A DNA stretch of 5,259 nt from Nitriliruptoraceae bacterium (GTDB taxonomy: Bacteria; Actinomycetota; Nitriliruptoria; Nitriliruptorales; Nitriliruptoraceae): NCBI GenBank assembly GCA_003554005.1, contig PWEU01000141.1, positions 1 to 5,259 of the forward strand, given 5' to 3'. The notes under the pieces are model-generated. The model had not been told where the DNA came from. It saw nothing but the letters and a program-made list of their open reading frames with translations, and did no database searches. Each line of letters begins with the position of its first letter. The stretch's first letter is position 1. A program made the position numbers and the translations under genes. Of the stretch, positions 1 to 5,259 are shown in pieces.

Positions 1-127
1 CCGCGGGGCGAGCTCACACCCCACGGACCCTCGACGTTCGGAGCCCTCGAGCCAGCTGGCCGGGAGGTGGTCGAGCGCGCAGCGTCTACCCTGCACCTCC
101 TCCCCACGAGCGACGGAGGCGGACCAG
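1..127. other. Leader region upstream of the membrane protein gene
   Basis: No convincing gene is seen here. A TACCCT hexamer at 87-92 fits the loose TANNNT form of an actinobacterial -10 box, which would give a leader of roughly 30 bases before the GTG at 128. No recognisable -35 element sits 16-18 bases before it, so a promoter is only a possibility. The window edge cuts off whatever lies further upstream. Confidence 0.3.
115..119 (+). promoter_or_regulatory. Shine-Dalgarno GGAGG for the membrane protein gene
   Basis: GGAGG is followed by 8 bases and then the GTG at 128. This is near-ideal spacing and fixes the start of the unknown membrane protein, in preference to the overlapping ATG-started frame that begins further upstream at 67. 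Confidence 0.7.
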
Positions 128-835
128 GTGGCCAGCAACGACGACCGCCAGGAACTGCAACGGCGCTTCAGCGGTCTCACCTCGCAGCAGCGTCGCGCCG
201 TCGTCAAGGCGGTCAACCGGGGCCGGGCGGTGGAGACCCGCAAGCACGCTCCGCTCGCCGTCCACATCGCGTACCGGCAGATGCGGTTCTGGAAGTGGTC
301 CTGGCTGATCGGGCCCGCCGTCGGCCTGCTCCAGATCGGCCAGCTCGGACCAGCGGCCGCGGTGGTCAACGCCCTGCTGGCGACCGCGCTGCTCGGGTCC
401 ATGTCCGCGTTCTTCTACCTGCGGGCCCAGCGCTCCGCCCGGGCGAACCTGGAACTGATGGGTGGCAAGCGCCCAGGCCCCGGCTTCGATCGCCCGCCGC
501 CACGTCGCTTCGGGGGACGTGGTCGCCGCGGCGAGGCGGAGAGCAAGGGCGGTGCTCGGCGCGACGACCCCGCGCCCGCCCGTGCGGAGGGCACCAAGCG
601 CCGGTGGTGGGGGGGACGTGACACACGACCGACCACTTCCTCCTCCCCCTCCTCCGCCTCCTCCGCCGCGAAGGGCAGCGGTCACCTGCCGGGCCGACCG
701 GGTGGGCCGCGCGGCACCACCGAGCAGGGCGACGCCGACACACCGGGCACGACCCCACCGCAGCGATCCCAGCCGGATCTGCCACCGGACCGACGCCCCT
801 ACCAGCCACGGGGCAAGAAACGCCGCGGACGCTGA
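128..835 (+). CDS. Two-pass membrane protein of unknown function with basic disordered tail
   Basis: I do not recognise this 235-residue protein. The first ~54 residues are polar and basic and look helical (RQELQRRF, QQRRAVVKAVNRGRAV). Two hydrophobic stretches follow, at about residues 55-72 (starting WKWSWLIGPAVGLL) and 75-98 (AAAVVNALLATALLGS), joined by a tight turn, so a membrane hairpin is likely. From about residue 113 to the end the chain is rich in Arg, Gly, Pro and Ser, has no hydrophobic core and is probably disordered; it ends in a basic RGKKRRGR cluster. The GTG start is chosen because GGAGG lies 8 bases upstream and the reading frame shows strong G/C at third positions. It converges on transketolase with a 48-base gap. 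A seven-G tract at 609-615 sits inside the tail, so the tail sequence is the least certain part. Membrane insertion is inferred; function is unknown. Confidence 0.75.
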   Translation: MASNDDRQELQRRFSGLTSQQRRAVVKAVNRGRAVETRKHAPLAVHIAYRQMRFWKWSWLIGPAVGLLQIGQLGPAAAVVNALLATALLGSMSAFFYLRAQRSARANLELMGGKRPGPGFDRPPPRRFGGRGRRGEAESKGGARRDDPAPARAEGTKRRWWGGRDTRPTTSSSPSSASSAAKGSGHLPGRPGGPRGTTEQGDADTPGTTPPQRSQPDLPPDRRPYQPRGKKRRGR

Positions 836-852
836 GCGCCGCGCTCCGGCGC
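836..852. terminator. Hairpin directly after the membrane protein stop codon
   Basis: A perfect 6-bp stem (GCGCCG at 836-841, CGGCGC at 847-852) with a 5-base loop begins at the base after the TGA at 833-835. There is no T tract, so it is not a classical intrinsic terminator. GC-rich hairpins without a U run are often proposed as terminators in high-GC Actinobacteria, and the position between convergent genes fits. Confidence 0.4.
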
Positions 853-871
853 AGGCGAGCAACGCCCGATC

Positions 872-888
872 GCTGACCGGCCGTCAGC
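872..888. terminator. Hairpin overlapping the transketolase stop codon
   Basis: GCTGAC at 872-877 and GTCAGC at 883-888 form a perfect 6-bp stem around the 5-base loop CGGCC. The right arm contains the transketolase stop (complement of 884-886). It is the second hairpin in the same 48-base convergent gap. It may end one or both transcripts; no T tract follows on either strand. Confidence 0.4.
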
Positions 889-2929
889 CGGCGGCGTGGG
901 TCGCCAGCGTCCCACGCGCGACGTCGGCGACCCGCTCGGGGGTGAAGCCGAACTCGGCGAACAGTTGCGGCGCCGGCGCCGACGCGCCGAAGCGGTCCAG
1001 TCCCACCCCCGCACCGGCGGGCCCGACCAGGCGCTCCCAGCCGATCGTCACCCCGGCCTCCACGGCCACCCGCGCCAGCACGGCCGGCGGCAGCACCTCG
1101 TCGCGGTAGGTCGCGTCCTGGGCCCAGAAGACCTCCACTGACGGCATCGAGACCACCCGCACCGACCGACCACCCGCGGCGAGCAGGTCCGCGGCCTCGC
1201 TGCACACCGCGACCTCCGAGCCGCTGCCGATGAGCACGATGTCGGGGTCACCCACCACCTCGGTGTCTCCCTCGGCAGGCAGCTCCGCGACGACGTACCC
1301 ACCGCGCGCGATGGACTCGATCGGGCGGGGACCGAGATCGGGGACCTTCTGGCGGGTCAGCGCGAGGACGGTGGGGTGATCGGCCTCGATCGCGGCGCGC
1401 CAGGCGGCCACCGTCTCGGCGCCATCTGCCGGCCGCCACACCGTGAGGCCCGGGACCAGGCGCAGGCTCGCCAGCTGCTCCACGGGCTGGTGGGTCGGAC
1501 CGTCCTCGCCGAGGCCGATCGAGTCGTGGGTCATCACGTAGACGACCCGCTGACCCATGAGCGCGGCCAAGCGGATCGCCGGCCGGCAGTAGTCGGTGAA
1601 CACCAGGAACGACGCCACGTAGGGCAGGAACCCACCGTGCAAGGCGATGCCGTTGGCCATCGAGGCCATCGCGTGCTCCCGGATGCCGAACCGGAGGTTG
1701 CGGCCGAGGCGGTCGTCGGCGGAGAAGTCCCCGCCGTCGACGACGTCGGTGTTGTTGGAGGCGGCGAGGTCGGCGGAGCCGCCGAACAGCTCGGGCACCA
1801 CGGGTGCGAGCGCGTTGATCACCGCGCCGGAGTGCTGGCGCGTCGCGGCAGCGCCATCCAGCGAGGGCAGCGCCTCGGTCCAGTCGCCCGGGAGCTCGCC
1901 CCGGACCACTCGCCGTTCGAACTCGGCCGCAAGCTCCGGTTGTGCGTCCCGGTGGGCGCGGACCCGCTCACCCCACTCGGCCCGCAGTGCTGCGCCCCGA
2001 TCACGGCCGTCGAGGTGGTCGGCGACCTCGGCGGGCACGTGGAAGGCCGGGTGCTCCCAGCCGTAAGCGCGTTTGGTCACGGCTACCTCGTCGTCACCCA
2101 GGGGTGCGCCGTGGGCCGCAGCGGTGCCGGCCTTGGCCGGTGACCCGTACCCGATCACCGTCCGCACGGCGATCAACGAGGGTCGCGGGTCGTCGTCGGC
2201 CACGGCGATCGCGGCGCGGAGCGCGTCGAGGTGGTTGCCGTCGGCGACCTGCTGGGTGTGCCAGCCGTAGGCGTCGAAGCGGGCCAGGACATCCTCGCTG
2301 AAGGCCTTGTCGGTGCTGCCGTCGATCGTGATGCGGTTGTCGTCGTAGAGGTAGGTGAGGCGACCGAGCCGGAGGTGGCCGGCCAGGGAGGCCGCCTCGG
2401 CACTGACGCCCTCCATGAGATCGCCATCGGACACGATCGCGTAGACCCGCTGGGGCAGGATGCCGATGCCGTCCGGGTCGAGCTCCGCCGACAGGCGTTC
2501 GGCGGCCAGCGCCATCCCGACGCCGTTGGCGAAGCCCTGGCCGAGGGGGCCGGTGGTGGTCTCCACACCCGGGTGCTCGGGATCCCACTCCGGGTGGCCC
2601 GGCGTGGCGGAGCCCCACTGCCGGAACGCCTGCAGGTCCTCCAGGGTGGGGCGTTCGTAGCCGCTGAGGTGCAGGGACGCGTACAGCAGCATCGACCCGT
2701 GGCCGGCGGAGAGCACGAACCGGTCCCGAGCCGGCCACCTCGGGTCGTCAGGGTCGTGGCGCAGCACCTCGCGGAACAGCAGGTACGCCATCGGGGCGCA
2801 GCCCATGGGCATGCCGGGGTGACCGGAGTTCGCGGCCTGGACCGCGTCGACCGCCAGGGTGCGGATCGTGGTGATCGCAGCCTGCTGCAGCTCGGCCGGG
2901 ACGGGGTGAGCGGGTGGTGCGCTGGACAT
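884..2929 (-). CDS. tkt: Transketolase
   Basis: Cytosolic thiamine diphosphate and Mg2+-dependent enzyme that moves two-carbon units between sugar phosphates in the non-oxidative pentose phosphate pathway. At 681 residues it is full length. N-terminal TPP domain: SGHPG at 35-39 (His37), GHGSML at 76-81, TPGHPE at 109-114, TTGPLGQG at 125-132, and the cofactor motif SDGDLMEG at 167-174 ending at Asn198 in YDDNRITIDG. Middle pyrimidine-binding domain: GGSADLA at 383-389, FGIREHAM at 414-421 with the expected catalytic Glu418, and THDSIGLGEDGPTHQP at 467-482 with His468 for substrate phosphate or hydroxyl contacts. C-terminal domain from about 545, with VVSMPSVEVF at 592-601 and RVAVEAG at 620-626. 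Comparison with remembered E. coli transketolase aligns all these blocks. Ser instead of Gly at the start of the cofactor motif is usual in actinobacterial enzymes. The ATG is used because no in-frame alternative lies close by; a GAGG sits only 4 bases before it. Divergent from the malic enzyme gene. Confidence 0.97.
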   Translation of the reverse strand: MSSAPPAHPVPAELQQAAITTIRTLAVDAVQAANSGHPGMPMGCAPMAYLLFREVLRHDPDDPRWPARDRFVLSAGHGSMLLYASLHLSGYERPTLEDLQAFRQWGSATPGHPEWDPEHPGVETTTGPLGQGFANGVGMALAAERLSAELDPDGIGILPQRVYAIVSDGDLMEGVSAEAASLAGHLRLGRLTYLYDDNRITIDGSTDKAFSEDVLARFDAYGWHTQQVADGNHLDALRAAIAVADDDPRPSLIAVRTVIGYGSPAKAGTAAAHGAPLGDDEVAVTKRAYGWEHPAFHVPAEVADHLDGRDRGAALRAEWGERVRAHRDAQPELAAEFERRVVRGELPGDWTEALPSLDGAAATRQHSGAVINALAPVVPELFGGSADLAASNNTDVVDGGDFSADDRLGRNLRFGIREHAMASMANGIALHGGFLPYVASFLVFTDYCRPAIRLAALMGQRVVYVMTHDSIGLGEDGPTHQPVEQLASLRLVPGLTVWRPADGAETVAAWRAAIEADHPTVLALTRQKVPDLGPRPIESIARGGYVVAELPAEGDTEVVGDPDIVLIGSGSEVAVCSEAADLLAAGGRSVRVVSMPSVEVFWAQDATYRDEVLPPAVLARVAVEAGVTIGWERLVGPAGAGVGLDRFGASAPAPQLFAEFGFTPERVADVARGTLATHAAG

Positions 2930-3016
2930 GACACCTCGAGGCGGGGGTGTCCCGGATGCTAGTCAGCCGGCCCACGCCCCTATCCTCCCCCGACGCCCGA
3001 CCGGGAGCCGATGCAG
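2930..3016. promoter_or_regulatory. Divergent promoter region between transketolase and malic enzyme
   Basis: About 80 bases separate the two divergent genes, so both promoters must overlap or lie close together. On the + strand, TATCCT at 2981-2986 fits a -10 box for the malic enzyme gene. On the - strand, TAGCAT (complement of 2956-2961) preceded by TGAC fits a -10 box for transketolase, giving a leader of about 20 bases. Neither has a clear -35 hexamer at 16-18 bases. The region is inferred from layout and -10-like matches; no operator palindrome was recognised. Confidence 0.45.
3003..3007 (+). promoter_or_regulatory. Shine-Dalgarno GGGAG deciding the malic enzyme start
   Basis: GGGAG lies 3 bases before an ATG at 3011 and 9 bases before a second in-frame ATG at 3017. 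The spacing strongly favours the second ATG, so the shorter protein is preferred. Confidence 0.55.
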
Positions 3017-4510
3017 ATGCCACCTCTTCCGCAGCGCATCACCTACCGCGTCGCCGTGGACCGCGCTGCCGGCGTGTTCGCCGCCGTCGTCGCGGCCATC
3101 GATGAGCTGGGCGCGGAGCTGGTCGGCACCGACACCCCCAGCCAGCAACGGCACGTGGCGTTCCGCGACCTCACCATCGAGGTCCGTGACGCGGTCCACG
3201 CCGACGAGATCGCCGCCGCGTTGGTGGAGCTGGCGAGCGTGGAGCTGCTGGCCATCACCGACGAGGTCCTGGCCGCCCACGACCACGGCAAGATCCGCAT
3301 CGAGGTGACCCGCCAGGTCGACGGTCCCCGGGACCTGTCGCTGGTCTACACGCCCGGCGTCGCGAACGTGTGCCGCATCATCGCCGACGACCCGGCGGCC
3401 GCCTACCGCCTGACGATCAAGTCCAACTCCGTGGCGATCGTCACCGACGGCTCCGCGGTGCTCGGCCTCGGCGACATCGGGCCGCTGGCATCGCTGCCGG
3501 TCATGGAGGGCAAGGCGATGCTGCTGAAGTCCTTCGGTGACGTCGATGCCTACCCGGTGCTGGTGGACGAGCGGGACCCCGACACCTTCGTCGACACCGT
3601 GGTGCGGATCGCGGGCGGGTTCGGCGGCATCAACCTCGAGGACATCTCCGCTCCCCGCTGCTTCGAGATCGAGGGGAAGCTGCGCCAGCGCCTGGACATC
3701 CCCGTCTTCCACGACGACCAGCACGGCACGGCCGTGTGCGTCCTCTCGGCGCTGATGAACGCGGCGAAGGTCACCGGTCGCGAACTCGCCGATCTCAAGG
3801 TCGTCGTGCAGGGCGTCGGTGCGGCCGGCGTCGCGATCGTGCAGTTGCTGCGGGCGGCGGGCATCGAGGACATCGTGCCGGTCGACATCGACGGGATCGT
3901 CGAGCCGCGCCGGCGTGCGGGGCTGGACCCGGTCCGCTTCCGGCTCGCGCGGCAGGTCAACCCCCGCGAGCTGACCGGCGGCAAGGAGGTCGCGCTGGCG
4001 GGTGCGGACGTCTTCATCGGCGTGTCCGGGCCGGGGAGCCTGCCGCTGGAGCTGGTGCGAACGATGGCCGACGACCCGATCGTGTTCGCGCTGGCCAACC
4101 CCGTGCCGGAGATCCACCCCGACATCGCCGCCGGGCACGTCGCGGTCATGGCGACCGGGCGGTCGGACTTCCCCAACCAGATCAACAACGTGCTCGCGTT
4201 CCCCGGCATCTTCCGGGGGCTACTGGACGCGGCGGCGACCGCGGTCACCGACGAGATGAAGGTGGCGGCCGCCGAGGGCATCGCCTCGATCGTCGGTGAG
4301 GACCTCGCTCACGACTACGTGGTCCCCTCCCCCTTCGACCGCTCGGTGGTGCCGGTCGTCGCCGACGCGGTGGCGCGGATCGCACGGGAGCAGGGCCACG
4401 TACGTCCCGGCTCGGGCGGGTCACTGTCCAGCGAGCGACAGGCGGCGGAGCAGGATGCAGCGCAGCGCGCGGTGCAACGGGCCGTGACCCGGCAGTTCCA
4501 CGGGAACTGA
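3017..4510 (+). CDS. Malic enzyme with N-terminal ACT domain
   Basis: Oxidative decarboxylation of malate to pyruvate and CO2 with NAD(P)+, in the cytosol. The protein is 497 residues from ATG 3017, or 499 from ATG 3011; positions below count from 3011. Residues 10-88 look like an ACT domain (YRVAVDRAAGVFAAVVAAID opening, then DLTIEVRDAVHADEIAAAL), a small-molecule sensing fold. The catalytic part follows: YTPGVA at 113-118 (Tyr113), VTDGSAVLGLGDIG at 144-157, MEGKAMLLKSF at 165-175 with expected catalytic Lys168, metal-binding NLEDISAPRCFEIE at 208-221, FHDDQHGTA at 233-241, Rossmann loop GVGAAG at 268-273, ALANPVPEIHPD at 360-371 and FPNQINNVLAFPGIFRG at 387-403. The last ~35 residues are a polar, Gln/Ala-rich extension. 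The same ACT-malic enzyme arrangement is known in Streptomyces-type proteins, so the fusion is familiar. NAD versus NADP preference cannot be read confidently. Regulation by an ACT ligand is inferred. Confidence 0.95.
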   Translation: MPPLPQRITYRVAVDRAAGVFAAVVAAIDELGAELVGTDTPSQQRHVAFRDLTIEVRDAVHADEIAAALVELASVELLAITDEVLAAHDHGKIRIEVTRQVDGPRDLSLVYTPGVANVCRIIADDPAAAYRLTIKSNSVAIVTDGSAVLGLGDIGPLASLPVMEGKAMLLKSFGDVDAYPVLVDERDPDTFVDTVVRIAGGFGGINLEDISAPRCFEIEGKLRQRLDIPVFHDDQHGTAVCVLSALMNAAKVTGRELADLKVVVQGVGAAGVAIVQLLRAAGIEDIVPVDIDGIVEPRRRAGLDPVRFRLARQVNPRELTGGKEVALAGADVFIGVSGPGSLPLELVRTMADDPIVFALANPVPEIHPDIAAGHVAVMATGRSDFPNQINNVLAFPGIFRGLLDAAATAVTDEMKVAAAEGIASIVGEDLAHDYVVPSPFDRSVVPVVADAVARIAREQGHVRPGSGGSLSSERQAAEQDAAQRAVQRAVTRQFHGN

Positions 4511-4546
4511 CCGGCGCGGGTCGGCCTCGTGGCGAAGCTGCGTGCC

Positions 4547-4632
4547 GGGTACCGGGTGGCGGGTGGCACGGCGGGTGGCGTGGCGGGTGGCGGGTAGCGG
4601 GTGGCACGGCGGGTGGCGGGTGGCGCGGCGGG
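4547..4632 (+). other. Potential G-quadruplex-forming G-run array
   Basis: Ten GGG runs begin at 4547, 4554, 4561, 4573, 4585, 4592, 4599, 4611, 4618 and 4630, separated by linkers of exactly 4 or 9 bases (mostly TGGC or TGGCNCGGC). Several sets of four runs, for example 4585-4613, fit a relaxed three-tetrad quadruplex pattern. The G-rich strand is the sense strand of the malic enzyme gene, so its 3' untranslated RNA would carry it. Folding is inferred from pattern only. Confidence 0.5.
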
Positions 4633-4656
4633 TGGCGCGTGGCGGTTGGCACGTGG

Positions 4657-4684
4657 CGCGTAGCCGGTGACGCGTAGCCGGTGA
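4657..4684. repeat. Perfect tandem 14-bp duplication CGCGTAGCCGGTGA
   Basis: Two adjacent identical copies, at 4657-4670 and 4671-4684, are followed by a partial third (CGCG). The unit is two heptamers long, so it looks like a recent duplication inside the larger heptamer array. Confidence 0.85.
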
Positions 4685-4708
4685 CGCGGGTGCGCGGCGC
4701 CCCGGCTA
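4675..4708. terminator. Inverted repeat and inner hairpin at the mscL stop codon
   Basis: TAGCCGG at 4675-4681 (also present at 4661-4667) is the exact reverse complement of CCGGCTA at 4702-4708, which includes the mscL stop codon. Between these arms, GGGTGC at 4688-4693 can pair with GCGCCC at 4697-4702 through a 3-base loop with one G-U pair; the inner hairpin and the outer arm compete for base 4702. This may terminate mscL, the malic enzyme transcript, or both. No T tract follows. Confidence 0.35.
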
Positions 4709-5134
4709 GGACGCCGTCGGGCTGCCGCCGTGCCGATCACGCTCGGTGAGCGCGTCCCGGATCTCGCGTAGCAGCAGCACGTCCTGCGACTCGGGCTCCG
4801 ACTCGGGCTCGGCGGCCCCCTCCTCCTGTCGACGCTGGAGACGGTTGTAGGCCTTGACGACGAAGAACAGCGCGAGCGCCACCAGCAGGAAGTTGAGCAG
4901 GGCGGTCAGCACCGCGCCGACGCTGCCGATCGGCACCCCCGTCTCCGGGTCGACGGCGCCGAAGGTCAGCAAACTGTCGAAGTTGGGCTCACCGAAGACC
5001 CATGCGATCAGGGGCGTGAGTACCCGCCCCGTGATCGTGTCGATGACCGACTGGAAGGCGACCCCCAACACGAAGGCCACGGCCAGCTCGACCATGTTGC
5101 CCCGAGCGATGAACTCCTTGAACTCTGCGATCAC
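4706..5134 (-). CDS. mscL: Large-conductance mechanosensitive channel
   Basis: Inner-membrane homopentameric channel that opens under membrane tension to release solutes after osmotic downshock. The protein has 142 residues, normal for the family. The N-terminal amphipathic helix reads EFKEFIARGN at 4-13. TM1 is about 14-42 (MVELAVAFVLGVAF), the external loop about 47-70, and TM2 about 71-96 (LLNFLLVALALFFVVKAYN). An acidic linker (EEGAAEPESEPES) follows, then the C-terminal bundle helix DVLLLREIRDAL at 118-129, close to the remembered Mycobacterium tuberculosis sequence. The GTG at 5134 is chosen because it places the family N-terminus correctly and has GAGGAG 10 bases upstream; the frame stays open to an ATG at 5221, but that extension has no family counterpart. 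The residue matching the M. tuberculosis gate Val21 is Phe here. Convergent with the malic enzyme gene across the repeat array. Confidence 0.95.
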   Translation of the reverse strand: MIAEFKEFIARGNMVELAVAFVLGVAFQSVIDTITGRVLTPLIAWVFGEPNFDSLLTFGAVDPETGVPIGSVGAVLTALLNFLLVALALFFVVKAYNRLQRRQEEGAAEPESEPESQDVLLLREIRDALTERDRHGGSPTAS

Positions 5135-5144
5135 GGTGTTGCCG

Positions 5145-5150
5145 CTCCTC
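5145..5150 (-). promoter_or_regulatory. Shine-Dalgarno GAGGAG supporting the mscL GTG start
   Basis: On the minus strand GAGGAG is followed by 10 bases and then GTG at 5134. The spacing is slightly long but acceptable, and it supports the 142-residue protein over the 171-residue reading from 5221. Confidence 0.6.
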
Positions 5151-5259
5151 GTCGCGGACGCTGTTGGGCACCTGTCCATCAGTGCGGCCGGTGACCGTAG
5201 CGCAGCGGCCCGACCACGCACGAGATGGCCGAACCGCCCCCCACCGGCTGGAGTGCCGG
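5151..5259. other. Region upstream of mscL, no gene seen
   Basis: Nothing here is supported as coding. TACGGT on the minus strand (complement of 5194-5199) could be a -10 box for mscL, with a leader of about 55 bases, but no -35 element is visible and the match is weak in such GC-rich sequence. Confidence 0.25.

Larger units (their letters stand above)
4543..4688. repeat. Phased heptamer/dodecamer tandem array, consensus TGGCGGG
   Basis: Eighteen consecutive units, each starting with T, fill this stretch with no gaps. Unit lengths run 7,7,7,12,12,7,7,12,7,12 and then eight of 7. The 7-mers follow T-G/A-G/A-C/N-N-N-N with TGGCGGG commonest; the 12-mers are TGGCACGGCGGG, TGGCGTGGCGGG or TGGCGCGGCGGG, that is a 7-mer plus 5 bases. 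The left half is G-run rich and the right half has drifted to TGGCGCG, TAGCCGG and TGACGCG forms. It fills most of the convergent gap between the malic enzyme and mscL genes, so it is very unlikely to be coding. Function unknown. Confidence 0.85.

Noticed and set aside
639..668. Pyrimidine-rich tract as a regulatory or triplex element
   Set aside because: It lies inside the coding frame and simply encodes a Ser/Pro/Ala stretch of the disordered tail.
86..862. 258-codon open frame on the minus strand opposite the membrane protein gene
   Set aside because: Its translation is low-complexity Ala/Gly/Arg with a poly-Gly run opposite the pyrimidine-rich tail. The plus-strand gene has a good Shine-Dalgarno site, strong third-position G/C and plausible membrane segments.
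1376..2143. Long plus-strand open frame antisense to transketolase
   Set aside because: High GC leaves few stop codons on the opposite strand; the translation shows no domain and the whole span lies inside a conserved transketolase.
2963..4138. 391-codon minus-strand open frame antisense to malic enzyme
   Set aside because: The translation is His/Arg/Asp/Val-rich and is a mirror of the malic enzyme codons; it would also cover the divergent promoter region.
4543..4688. CRISPR array
   Set aside because: Units are 7 or 12 bases, directly abutting, with no unique spacers of 30-40 bases and no cas genes nearby.
4245..4740. Minus-strand open frames rich in Pro, His, Thr and Arg across the malic enzyme/mscL gap
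   Set aside because: They are translations of the 7/12-bp repeat array, overlap both neighbouring genes and have no domain-like sequence.
5135..5221. 29-residue N-terminal extension of MscL to an ATG at 5221
   Set aside because: MscL proteins normally begin just before the EFKEF helix; the GTG at 5134 does this and has a Shine-Dalgarno match, while the extension has no family similarity.
1..5259. Undescribed multi-gene system such as defence, toxin-antitoxin or biosynthetic cluster
   Set aside because: Three of the four genes are core metabolic or osmotic housekeeping genes in alternating orientations, with no operon linking them and no mobile or accessory markers.

Overview
The window comes from a very GC-rich bacterial chromosome, almost certainly an actinobacterial lineage. 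The signs are strong G/C preference at third codon positions, GTG starts, a transketolase TPP motif beginning SDGD, a malic enzyme with an N-terminal ACT domain as in Streptomyces-type enzymes, and an MscL C-terminal helix close to that of Mycobacterium. A deep-branching class such as Nitriliruptoria would fit, but the sequence alone does not settle this.

Layout: (1) bases 1-127 are a non-coding leader. (2) 128-835 (+) encodes an unrecognised small membrane protein with two predicted membrane segments and a long, basic, low-complexity tail. (3) 836-883 is a short convergent gap with two perfect 6-bp hairpins. (4) 884-2929 (-) is a complete transketolase. (5) 2930-3016 is a short divergent promoter region. 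(6) 3017-4510 (+) is a complete ACT-domain malic enzyme. (7) 4511-4705 is a convergent gap holding an unusual phased array of 7-bp and 12-bp units, with strong G-run periodicity on the + strand and an inverted copy at the mscL stop. (8) 4706-5134 (-) is a complete mscL with a GTG start. (9) 5135-5259 is upstream of mscL and shows no gene.

Transketolase (non-oxidative pentose phosphate pathway) and malic enzyme (malate to pyruvate, yielding reducing power) are divergently transcribed from a gap of about 80 bp, so a shared control region is possible but not demonstrated. MscL is an independent osmotic safety valve. No CRISPR array, mobile element, RNA gene, toxin-antitoxin pair or defence system was seen. 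This is mostly ordinary core-genome sequence. The most unusual item is the intergenic heptamer array at 4543-4688.
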